Source: Mytilus galloprovincialis | Lineage: Eukaryota; Mollusca; Bivalvia; Mytilida; Mytilidae | Direction: 5' to 3' | NCBI RefSeq assembly: GCF_965363235.1 | Contig: NC_134841.1 | Coordinates: forward strand, 35,555,440-35,619,439 | DNA length: 64,000 bases | Part shown: piece by piece, positions 13,046 through 25,400 of the stretch | Numbering within the stretch: position 1 is the first letter of the stretch | Layout: every line of letters starts with the position of its first letter | Program-made: the position numbers and the translations under genes | Notes under the pieces: generated by a model | Database searches by the model: none | Seen by the model: the letters and a program-made list of their open reading frames with translations, nothing else | What the model was told of the DNA's origin: nothing

Positions 13046-13446
13046 CCAGAGGCTCAAAAAAATGTATATAAAACCAGAAAATTTGGACATTAAACAAAGA
13101 ATCAATGCTAAAACTTATTTAAATCAAACTACGATTTCAAGAAAAAAATCAAATGTAGAACCAGGATAAATCAATTAATATGATTCACTGATAGTACCAC
13201 TGAAAATTGTGTAAGCAGTATTTCACTGCACAAAATATTATTTGTTATCAACCTCAAAATCATAATCGCATCCATGATCAATTGCACATATTGAATAGGA
13301 ACAGTAAAAACTTACTCAATACAACATGGTGTATTTATACGTTAAACTTAGAATTCTCAATGCTGCGTTCTATTCCAATAAAAGCATCAATTGGAATTCA
13401 TATCCGAAAAGTATCATATGTAGTCCAGAGTTTGGACCGGTTTGTG

Positions 13447-16400
13447 TTATTTTACTATAAAGAGTATTGCAAACATTGTAAAAAGGAAGAAACAGTATGA
13501 AGGAGTTGAACCATTGGCTTTGTTGAGGATGTAGATAGTGGTTGGCTTTCTATAAGGATCGAGTCCAGGATCAAACCTTTGTGGACAGTCATCAACTGTA
13601 ATCAGAAATGTGTACATTATGTAATGAAGCTTTTTACCGTAATATTCATTATGCAATTTTATGAAACATGTGGTTCATCAAAAGCATGCAATCATTTTGT
13701 TGAATACTAGGACTTCTATTAGATTGACAACTATTTTTTACACTTGTTGTGCATCAAACTTTTTGATATAACTCATTGTCTCTCTTAGTGAGATGGGATG
13801 ATTAAATCTGTAAATTGTATCAATGATAACATATATGCACTTTTTGTAAATAAAATATTTTCCCTTCTCCTCCTTTCATATTCAAGTACTTTGGATTTCA
13901 ATTCAGGGGGCTAAAGCGTTCCTGGTAAAATTAGATATAGAAAAGCGCGTCGTATTTAACTTATTTATATTTCTATATTGTACTGAAAATAAGATTGCCT
14001 TGTGAATTCAGTTTCATTTATTGTTTAGCCTATCGCTACTAAATTGCTTGACAAATTTTATTTTGACTCTATAGTATATTACATAATTGATTCGATAAGT
14101 AACCGTTGTAAGGTGCTTGGCAATTGATAGAATGCTTTCATTTCACTATCAGTGAATTTCAGTTTAGGTTCATTTGTTTAACTAAACCAATCAGAGATGA
14201 TATTAGTTTATAGTTTAGCAAAACTGATTAATCCATTTTGGATATGTAAACCAAGAAAACTAATTGAGGAAAATGCATGAAATCAAGATGTAGCAAAATT
14301 AAATGCGTGACTAAGATATGCCATGTATGCACGACCCGTCATGCGAATCAGTAAAATATTCACAGCGTTCTCTTTGAAATTGGCTGCTTTTGAAGACCAG
14401 GCTGTAATTGATTACTTACACAATCTCTCACTTTCTGTGAGTTTAAGTGACAGTCCGGTTCCATCTAACTGATAAGAATCGGCCGTTTGTTCTGGTGGAC
14501 ATCTGGCATTTTGTGACCTTGACATCATTACATCCGTCCAACTTAATCGTTCATATACCTGTAAATACAAATTACAGTGGTATAAACTATTAAAAAGTAA
14601 AATCATAAAGATACTGAATTCCGAGGAAAATTCGAAACGAATATTCCCTAATCAAATGGCAAAATTGAAGGCTCAAACACATGGATACATTAAATCTAAG
14701 CATTCAGAAAACAAATCAGATTTTAAGTTATTCAATAATCTATCATGTATTCAAGTAACGAGTTAAGAGTTGAAAAAAAAACAAAAGGATTACATACTCC
14801 AAAGGGGGTATCATTTTTTTTTAAACTTACTGTTTTGTCAGAATCCCGTATCCCGCTTATCATTGTAATAAAAGAGATTGTAATTTTAAGTGAACCGCCC
14901 GACTTTGTTTCCCGTATTCACGCAAAATGATTTACTTTTCACATGTTGCACTTTCAAGATATCGGTTAATCCCGCATCAAGCTAACACAAGAAGTGTCGT
15001 CATGAATATGCAGGAAAACTCCAACTTGACACTAAACAAGCAACAACCAACTTAAATTAATAAACTCATCATAGATACCAGGAATGAAATTTTATATTTG
15101 CACCAGACAATCGTTTCGTCATCAGTGACGCTCGAATAAAAACATGTTAAAAAGGCCAAATATAGGACGAAGTTAAAGAACATTGAGGACCAAACATTCC
15201 TAAAAGTTTAACCAAATACAGCTAAGGGAATCTTCATGGTATTTTAAAAATTTCAAGTTTCGTAAATAGTTAATTTCGATTCATGAACATATCAATGATA
15301 ACGCTAGCCAACAAATAGGCGCTGACTACAGGGCTGGTGATACTCTCGGGATATTCAAACTCCACTAGCAGTGGCATCGACCTAGTGGTTGTAAATAAAC
15401 TCAGGAATTACATTTTATATTTGTCCCAGATGCGCGTTTCGTCTACAAAAGACTCATCAGTGACGCTCGAATCAAAAATATTAAAAAGTCCAAATGAAGG
15501 ACAAAGTTGAAGAGCATTGAGGACCAAAAATTCCTAAGAGTTTTACAATATACAGCTAAGGTGATCTATTCCTGAAGTAAGAAAGGAGCATATTCAGTAA
15601 GTTCCTTATAAATGATATGTATGTCTGTCACAGATTATTTCAATCAAAAAGAAAGGGCGTACTTTTTTAAAACGCACTTACCCAACATCTGAAGTTTGAA
15701 ATGGCGTCTTCTTCATCCCAAGTAATCAAATAAGACTTGTAATCTTCCATCCAGAACCCAACACATGTCAGCTCGTGGTCAGACACATCTATATAAATAA
15801 GTGACGAATCATATAATAGAAATTAGAGTAAATGCCTCGCACAAGTTTAGATATAGCTAATAAACAATTATCTATGTTCCATTTCAAAACTTCTCACAAA
15901 AAAAGCAATGATATTAACAATAAATCTCATAGCCCTTACAGTTGGTATATTCGTCTTCAAATCTCTTCACTAAATACTTGTCAGCCAAAGTAACTCTATC
16001 AAAGTTTGAACTCGAATATATCATAAGAAGAAAAAGATGAGAACAGCATTTCAATGTCAGTCACATATGTATATATTTTATCTGTGCATGTCAAATAATT
16101 CTAACAAAATTTGCCCAAGGTATTGCTGACATGAACCTTTGATATAAGTTTTATAAAAAAACATACACGCAATAAACATTTTAGATCGCTAGCTATGAAT
16201 TTTTCATAAAATTTGAATGTCTAAAGACATAAATCATCTAAATATAATTGAGTGGCACAGACTGATCCTTTATATTATTGTCGACATAAACCTTTGGTCC
16301 GATTTCTTCGGTTTTATGTTGCTGGTGAAACCTACCATATTCTCCAATTGGGCGTCCTCTGTAGTTCAATGTTTCGCAGTATTCAGCATCAACGGATATC

Positions 16401-19400
16401 TTATTCACATCATTGGTACACGACTTCATTTCAGATACAGTTATTCGACAGTATATCTTAGACCTTGGTCGTTGTGTTACACCTCTGATTCTGGTGTTGA
16501 ATTTTTCAGTTTTTGTCATATAATATTGTTCAAAATGGTATCGTCCGGCTATAGGACAAGGAAATGGAGCTGGCGGATTCACTGAAACGAAAAGTTATTA
16601 ATTATATTTTGAAGACTATCAATTTTAAGATGTCATCGAAAAATATTGTAACTTTTGTTTAAAATGAATAATGAATAAAAAACAGTGATAGATGTTCGTT
16701 CAATTTCGTTTTATTTTTCACGTTCATATACATGTCAGTCACGAAAATCATAAAGTAATAGTTAAATACTAACAGATCAGGACTTCATATTTCCAATCGA
16801 TTTCATCTCTGTTAAAAGTAAAGGACATCCAACTACATGCTGCTCTAAATTTCTTCACCAGTATTTTGTTATTCCGTGCTTCGTCTTGCGATATTCTTAC
16901 AGGTTTGCCTGAAGTTATAAATGAATATGTTTCCATATAAACAATATAAATATGCAGTACTGAGCAATAGTTTATGCTATTTGACGTTCATTTTTAAAAT
17001 CGCAGTTCGTTACCGTAGTCTAAAGGAAATCGTTGAGGACGTTCCAGCAACTTGAAAATTGAAACGGATAATAAAATCACATTTCTCCACGACGTTTATC
17101 GAATTAGACCATTTACCGGATTTGTTATCTCATTAGCAACACGACGGGTGCCACATGTGAAGCAGGATCTGCTGACCTTTCCGGAGCACCTGAGATCACC
17201 CCTAATTTTTGGTGGGATTCGTGTTGTTTATTCTTTAGTTTTCTATGTTGTGTGATGTGTACTATTGTTTGTCTCTTTGTCCTTTTCATTTTTAGCAATG
17301 GTGTTGTCAGTTTACTTTCGATTTATGAGTTTGACTGTACCTCTGGTATCTTTCGTCCCTCTTTTATCGAAAAATGTTCATTTATTTAATAATGAAGTTC
17401 AAACCCATAAAAGTATAAACCCGAAAAAAACATACAAGTTTCGACTATATTTGCTTTAACTTTTGCAACCATGGGTCAAAGATATTAAGATAACACAATG
17501 GTAAATAAAAAAACGAATAACAGTCCACTACATAGAATTCCAAAGATTGAGTAATACGAATCCTACTAAAACGAGTTGAACATTTAATTTAATATTTAAA
17601 AAAAAACTGGTTTCATCTATGTTTTCATCTAAGTTTGCTCGAGACAGTATTAAGTTTATTGCATGATCATAACACTATAAAGTTGAATTAATGTACCTAA
17701 TGTAATCTTGAAAACTACACTGGAAATTCCATATAAACACAGTATCATTTCTTGAACACGTAAAGTTAAATAGAACGTTTTTTTCTGTTATCTTGAGTTG
17801 TTCGATAAACTATTCATTTGATAAACAAGGCTTTATTTGAAAATTGAATGCTACTTTTTTAATTATATTTGGGTGTAAAACTGTTGACCGAAACACAATT
17901 TCAATGAGAGCGGAAGAGCTTCTATACTAAACTTGTGCGCACGATCAACGATTCAAAAACCCTATAAAGAGACTTTTGTCCTTTCCATTTTTGAAGCATG
18001 ATAATTACATTGGTATTTACCGTCCAGCGAAAAATATTAGAGGCATATCATGACGAGAACATTTGAATATGTTATGAATATATAAATATGTTCACGAAGC
18101 GGCAGTATAAATAAGACATGTCATCACAATTCCGAGCACACCAATCTTTGCTTTTACAGTAAATGCCTCGTGCTTAGCTGAAAATCAACGAAAACCAAGT
18201 TTCCGAGATCACCTATCAAAAATTAAAAGTCTTTAAAGGGTAGATTCAAAATTACGATATGTGTTATGAATATCAAAATTTGTTTATCGCGAGAAAATGA
18301 GTATATTTAAATATTATCGAAACATACCTATCCTGTATCTAACAACACTATGGTGACGTGGCAAGATGTCAAAACATACCAAGTCAACTTCGCTGTAAGT
18401 ATGAACAAAGCAATATTATACCAAAATATAAGTCAATTTTTCTATGTAAATAAAAATCAAAGATACAGTAATATGTGCGTTTCCTCTACAAAAGACTCAA
18501 AAGTAACTTAATAATGTTAATTAATAGTTAATGAGCGTATGCGTGAACTGAATTTAAAAGTTTGTTGATGTTTGTTTGTCTGCTTTTTCATTAAAAAAAT
18601 ATAAATGAATGTCGCATTTAAAATACACTTTTTCATAATCTGTTCCTTTGTCCTTGCTATATAACAGGTTAAGAAAAGTCAGTCCAACTTCATTCAAAGG
18701 TCCATAGACAATAGATCTATTAACCTGCCTAAACTGATGAGCGTCACTGATGAGTCTTATGTAGACGAAACGCGCGTCTGGCGCACTAAATTATAATCCT
18801 GGTACTTTTGATAACTATTTACACCACTGGGTCGATGCGACTGCTGGTGGACGTTTCGTCCTCGAGGTTATCACCAGCCCAATAGTCAGCACTTCGGTGT
18901 TGACATGAATATCAATTATGTGGTCATTTTTATAAATTTCCTGTTTACAAAAATTTAAATTTTTCGAAAAACTAAGGCTTTTCTTGTCCCAGGATTAGAT
19001 TGCCTTAGCCGTATTTGGCACAACTTTTCGGAATTTTGGATCCTCAATGCTCTTCAACTTTGTACTTGTTTGGCTTTATAACTATTTTGAAATGAGCGTC
19101 ACTGATGAGTCTTGTGTAGACGAAACGCGCGTCTGGCGTACTAAATTATAATCCTGGTACTTTTGATAACTATTATCTTTTATACTTCTTTTTGACATGG
19201 AATTCAACTATATGTATGCAGAGGCGAGACAGCGATTATAGATAACTGTATCGCCGTAAAGTTATTTCATTTAAACATCAATAACTTTGTCATACATTCA
19301 GAGTTAAAAATTTGAAAAAAACATCAATACTAAAATATTGAGATTATGATTTCCAATGAGATAAATATTCAATAGAGACCAAAATAACGCGGATGTAAGT

Positions 19401-22400
19401 AACGATAAGGTTACGGCTTTCACATCAGGGAAAACATACCGTACTGTCAGTTATAGAAAAAATGTGAATCAACAATAACTGATTTACAGCCGGGTTAATG
19501 GCATTATATAGGCACACACAAAATAAGGTGGTGGTTTATAATATTCAAAACTTCATGAAATTTCAAGAAACGTTTACAAAATCTTCATAATCAAGAGATA
19601 AAATTATTTTCCCCCGTATTTTATTAAATGTTATAAGCAGTCAACTTTGTTTCAAGTCTGAGGTTAAACTTCAAAAATTTCGCCTTAACAGATAAAATAG
19701 GCATTCTTCAACGTTCAGTAACAGAGATGTGAGATTTTAGTTGATACTTTATAAAGCTTCATCCTATCTGATATAGTGATTTTGTGTCACGAATTATTAC
19801 ACCATATCAATTATTTAAATAAGACCAAACGGTGAATATAAAATAATTAATATTACCAGTGAATATAAAATAATTAATATTACCAGTGAACATAAAATAA
19901 TTAATATTACCAGAGAACATAAAATAATTAATATTACCAGTGAACATAAAATAATTAATATTACCAGTGAATATAAAACAATTTTTACAAGTGAATATGA
20001 AATAATAAATATTACCAGTGAATATAAAACAATTATTATAAGTTAATATAAAATAATAAATATTATCAGTAAATTCAAAATAATAAATATTACCATTTGC
20101 CCTCAGTTACTCTTGTCATCATGTATCTTGTGTCTTTTGACTGCTGGCAGGAGAAGTACGAATTCCTGAGTGTAAATTGGTTTATTCTGGTTTTAAATGT
20201 TATATGTGTTTCATTTACCAAAACATCAGATTTAAACTGTTTTCCTTGCGTAAACCAATTTCCAGACATATTCCTTGGTAACACACAATGAGGCTGTAGA
20301 AAGTTCGTAGGTGGCAGCACTGAAATTTAGTCGATGCAGAAATAAGTATCCAAAACAGTGTACAGGGTGGTGCAGAAAAAAGAGAACTTAATAAATTTCT
20401 TAAGTCTTTTAAAACCTTAACAATACATTTGTACTTGTTATTGTTCTATTTGTAAATTCTAATTGTGATTTATACAGTGTTGAAGAACTTTATTGGACCT
20501 GGGAATGCTAATCTTGTCATACTATTTGAGTACATTACCAGTTTTTGGCTGATTCGTTTTGCTCAATCTTTAGTTTTCTGTCCAAGGGTATTTTAATCGT
20601 CTTAATGGAAAGTCATTCCTATTTGTCATTTTGTTGTTCGACTCTCGGCGATCATATCAGAAGGATTATTTTCAGAGTTTTTTTCATAGTGCTTTTTTTC
20701 ATTTATATATGTTTTTTCATGTTTTTAATTATGTAATTCAATAAAAATTGGTAACCAAATGGTAAAATCAAAAGCTCAAACACATTAAACGAATGGATAA
20801 CAACGTTTGAGAAAACACAAACAGAATAGCCAAAACAATGTACGCCTAAGGTATTCTTTGAGTGAATGAAAATAGTTATATAAAATCAAGTGCATCGTTG
20901 AAAGTATACAATTGTTAAAGTGCTGGCTGTTTGGCGAATAGTTTCATACGGAAAAAACCCTTATGTAATGCACCTATAACGTTGAAAAACAATATAAGGG
21001 AACGAGAGAGTCAAACTCAGCTTGTAGATATGTGATTTTAATTCTACTTACCTCTTCTTAATATGAGCTTCCGGTCGCCATCATAGATACTGTTTAAAGA
21101 ATTACAATTTGGAAATCTGCTCATCACCCAACGAACCCAGTTATTCGGATCCTTCTGGTCTTTCATGGTCATCTAATATTAAGTTATTGTATTTGATTTA
21201 GAAAGTTCAAAATACTTGTAACTTTATTGTATATATTAATTAACTTTTATTGAGCCCTTTCTTTTAAATGAATGTAGTTTTTATCATTCACCCATTTTTA
21301 TAATGTTAATGCATGGCTGAATTAACAGTTAAAGGTTAAATCAAATGCCAAGTTGTAATGCTTTAAAAATCAAACATTCCGGAAAAGTGTACCGAATACG
21401 GTAAAGAAAATGTATGTCTTGGGAAGAAAACCCTTTATGTTTCCAACAATTCGACATTTGATATACAGTAAATTTACAAAAAAATGTACAAATCAATGAT
21501 ATTTTTTGTCAAACCGCACATGTGGCAAGTGCTGTCGACTCCGATTTAATTGAATGGAATTTGCTATTAATCCTGCCAAAGGTCTATGGTTCTCTCCGGG
21601 CACTCCCGATTCATTCGCAAATATAAACTTGCCACCGTTATATTGAAAAAAGTACCGAAATAGACGTTGTTCACCAACACTACATCTATCCTAATGAAAG
21701 AAGAAAAAGTATAGCCTGATGCATTATCAACTTTTATATATGTTACAAACAAAACATACCATGCATTTAAATTTTTCTCTGATATCAGCTTCAACCACTG
21801 CGGCAACTGCAGCGAAAATATAGCCAACACCATTCTTAACAGCATACCAAGATCCCATGCATCTATATCGTATACCTGTAAAATATGTACAGAAGGTATA
21901 CATTTGTAATATGCTATCATATGTTTTGGTAGATTCCCAATTTTTTTCATTTCGAAAACTGATATTATCTTTGATTTGTTGCTATTTAAAGCATATTGCA
22001 GTATCATTCATACAGTTTTGATCGATTTGACGATATAATTATAAGAATTTTTAAGGAATTTAGGGGTTGTTTTTACTTTTTAATATTTGGACAATTTCAA
22101 ATATATATATATATCTATATAACGCATAAGTTGTATAATCTTTGGGAAATATTAAAATTCACAATCTTTTTCAAATCATATTTCTTTGATCATTGAGATG
22201 TTCTCAGACTGTTGTTATAATTGTTGCTTTGTGTTTTATTTGTATGGTTATTTCTCATGCTTACAATATCCAGGCATTCAAAATTAAACTTATATTATTA
22301 GACAAAAATACTTAAGTTCGAAGCATACTTTGATCCTTGGAAGTAGAAACATCATAGCATCTGGAATAATTCATTTGGAAATATTTGTTGTCTACATATG

Positions 22401-25400
22401 CTGATCCTGGATCCTGACAAGCAGCTATTATACTGTTGGAATTGTTACATATACCCCCTCTCGACATGGCACCTCCGACCTCATAAGTGAACTGGTACAT
22501 TCCTTCTATTGTTGTTATACAGTTTACATCGATTGGACTTATTCCTATGGAGAAAAAAACAGCATTAACTTCAATATTGAAGAATTCCAAAATGAAAAAA
22601 ATAGATAGATACAGTTTACATTTTTTAAACAATACAAAGTTCTAACCAACATCGATAATTACAAAATTTGTCAAATTAACAGATGAATATTCAGTTTCCC
22701 CTTGCTCATTACTATGTTGTGTTATTTTATCGCTTGTTTGATATTGATTTAGTTGTCTAGTTCAGTTAGCTTTATATTTTATTTTCTTCACTTTAACAAA
22801 TATTTCTCGATGTCTAATTCTGTCTACAGCAGTGATGAACACTAAGTTCATCTATTGAGACGAATATAAACTAACTATTAATATATTAAGATGAATGCAA
22901 TATGTATATCTGTAATGATACATTAACTGTATATTTGTAAATATATATAGTGACTGTGTGTATATACATCTTTACAGATATACAGTTTGGTGGGGTCCGT
23001 GTTGTTTATTATTTAGTTTTCTATGTTGTGTCATGTGTGCTGTTGTTTGTTTGTCTTTTTCATTTTTAGCCATGGCGTTGTCAGTTTGTTTTAGATTTAT
23101 GAGTTTGACTGTCCCTTTGGTATCTTTCGTCCCTCTTTTATATTCATTTACAAATATAAGTACATTGTATATGCATCTCAATAGATATACAGGTTATCTA
23201 CAGTTTATAAGCATCTTGCTAAATTCCGCCAACAACTAAACAATATTACTTTCGTTAGTTGACTAATACCAAAAGTCGGATATACGTTTGCCTCACGCTT
23301 TACTTACTGAACATCGTTGTAGTACTATCCATGTCAGGTAGGCCTTCGGAAATACCTCTACAAATACTTATGTTAGAACCATTTGAACTCTTTATACAAT
23401 GTTCTGTTAAAAGACAAAAATATATATTAGAACTAAGCATTTGTGAGCAAGCAGCAATGATCGTCACTACCTCAATGATATACCAACAAGAATGATTGTT
23501 AGGTAAAATGTGTTTTCGATCTTGATTTTTTTTCTCAGATCTCGGAGCTATTGACTGAATCTCGTACAATAATAGTACTTACATTTTTTGTCTTCTGATA
23601 ATTTAATTGTGTGTAAGTTTTTTTCAAACTGAAGCCTTTATGTGTTTTCCTTTCTTTGACGACATTTCTCTTTCTTCATATCATGGGTTTTACATGTCAT
23701 TATTTGATGTTCCATGTTCGTAGTAGCATATAAGTAATTTAAAAAACCGTTTGATTTAACCCGTACATAAGTTAACTAGTGTAAGCATCAATGTTTGAGG
23801 GTTTATATTTCTACAAAGACAACTTATTTCAAACCAGTCGAATATAGATATAAGAAGATGTGGTATTAGTGTCCATGAGACAACTCTCCGTCCAATACAC
23901 AACTTATGCATACATATATATGCAGACAGAAATTTGAGAAATAATTACTCACGTCGTCTGTATTGTATGATATTAACTGTCCGGAATAAAACATCTACAC
24001 AGAAGAAACACCTGTGTCTGTTTGTGTCTCCACTGAAATTATATATCGTCATTTTCACAGTTTAATACAGTTTTATGACAAATTAGATGACTCCAATGAA
24101 ATACTAGTATTATTCTGCAAGTTCAAAATAGAGGAGGTTAGAGCTAATCCAAATGAATTAACCTATGGTTTTTTAATACACATTTAATTAATTTAAGAGC
24201 CTACAAAAGGTTTCGATGCCATTTTGGTATATTAAGAAAATATTACCACACTATAAATGCAATTTTGACAAATTTTGATAAAACAAGAGTATTTACCCAA
24301 TGTATATGCAGGCGATTCTTAACCATTACAAAAATTCATTGGAAGTACAGGTATATATTAAATACAAATTAATTCGATTTAATGGTTAAAGCAATATTTT
24401 ATTCAAATACAATATACAGAGTTGAAAAACCAAACATTATCATTTAATTGAAACAGGTATGAGGTAACAATAAAAGTTGTCACCAAACATTGTCATTTAA
24501 TTGAAAAAGGTATGAGGTAACAATAAAAGTTGTCACCAAACATTGTCATTTCATTGAAACAGGTATGAGGTAACAATAAAAGTTGTGCAAGTAGTTCATC
24601 TACGACATTATATTAAACTGTCAATTTTGAGGTTGGTCGTTCGAATCCCACTTTTGGCGAAGTGTTTTCGACTACGAATGGAAAGCATCTCTCCGGGTAC
24701 TTTGGCTTCCACCGCATATAAATACTGGCAATCGCGATAAAACCATTTGCTAATGCTAGCAAGTTAAAGGTTTGGTTTGCTTGCTTTGTTTGTATGAAAG
24801 TTTGCTCAAGCATTGTAATTAAGATTGACAACTTCAAACAATATCAGTAGGCAGAGTTAAACGTGTATACATTATATTTGAATATTCAATGGACATTATC
24901 AAATTTACCAAAGTGTATACATTATATTTGAATATTCAATGGACACTATCAAATTTACCAACGTGTATACATTATATTTGAATATTCAATTGACATTATC
25001 AAATTTACCAACGTGTATACATTATATTTGAATATTCAATGGGCATTATCAAATGTACCAACGTGTATACATTATAATTGAATATTCAATGGACATTATC
25101 AAATTTACCAACGTGTATACATTATATTTGAATATTCAATGGACATTATCAAATACTCAAATTTACCTGTATACAGGTTTAACTCCGCCTGCTGATATTG
25201 TTTGCATATGTCATCTTAATAACAAATAATAATAATAAACAAAGAAAGAAAGCAAACAAGTCAACCAACCTTTTAACTTGCTACCATTATGATAACAGCT
25301 GTAATTAAAATGATATTTTTAGCATTCATTACAATGACATTATTATCATTGATTACAATGATATTATGATAATTCATTACAATGTCATTATAAAAATTCG

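Larger units (their letters stand above)
11148..13446. other. Intergenic region between copy B and the 14-exon gene
   Basis: This is convergent spacing: the plus-strand gene ends at 11147 and the minus-strand gene ends at 13447. It holds a short hammerhead-family fragment (12020-12100) and a dispersed repeat copy (12817-13045, AATGGGGAATGTGTCAAAG family). The rest is AT-rich without a supported gene. Confidence 0.55.
18727..19170 (+). repeat. Head-to-tail dimer of the hammerhead-bearing repeat (well preserved)
   Basis: Two nearly identical ribozyme segments start at 18741 and 19096, exactly 355 bp apart. Each is followed by ACTAAATTATAATCCTGGTA and TTTTGATAACTAT. Between them is one full unit, including the CTCAATGCTCTTCAACTTTG block. 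The pair of ribozymes would cut out a 355-nt RNA. It lies in the intron between exons 8 and 9 of the minus-strand gene, antisense to it. Confidence 0.85.

Noticed and set aside
16217-16585. A 122-residue plus-strand frame
   Set aside because: It is the shadow of exon 11 of the minus-strand gene, whose splice sites and family motifs fit well.
24590-24700. tRNA gene
   Set aside because: Only a B-box-like word is convincing. No full cloverleaf or anticodon arm can be drawn, so it is called SINE-like.
24861-25160. CRISPR-like array
   Set aside because: The 50-bp units are directly adjacent without variable spacers, in a eukaryotic intron.
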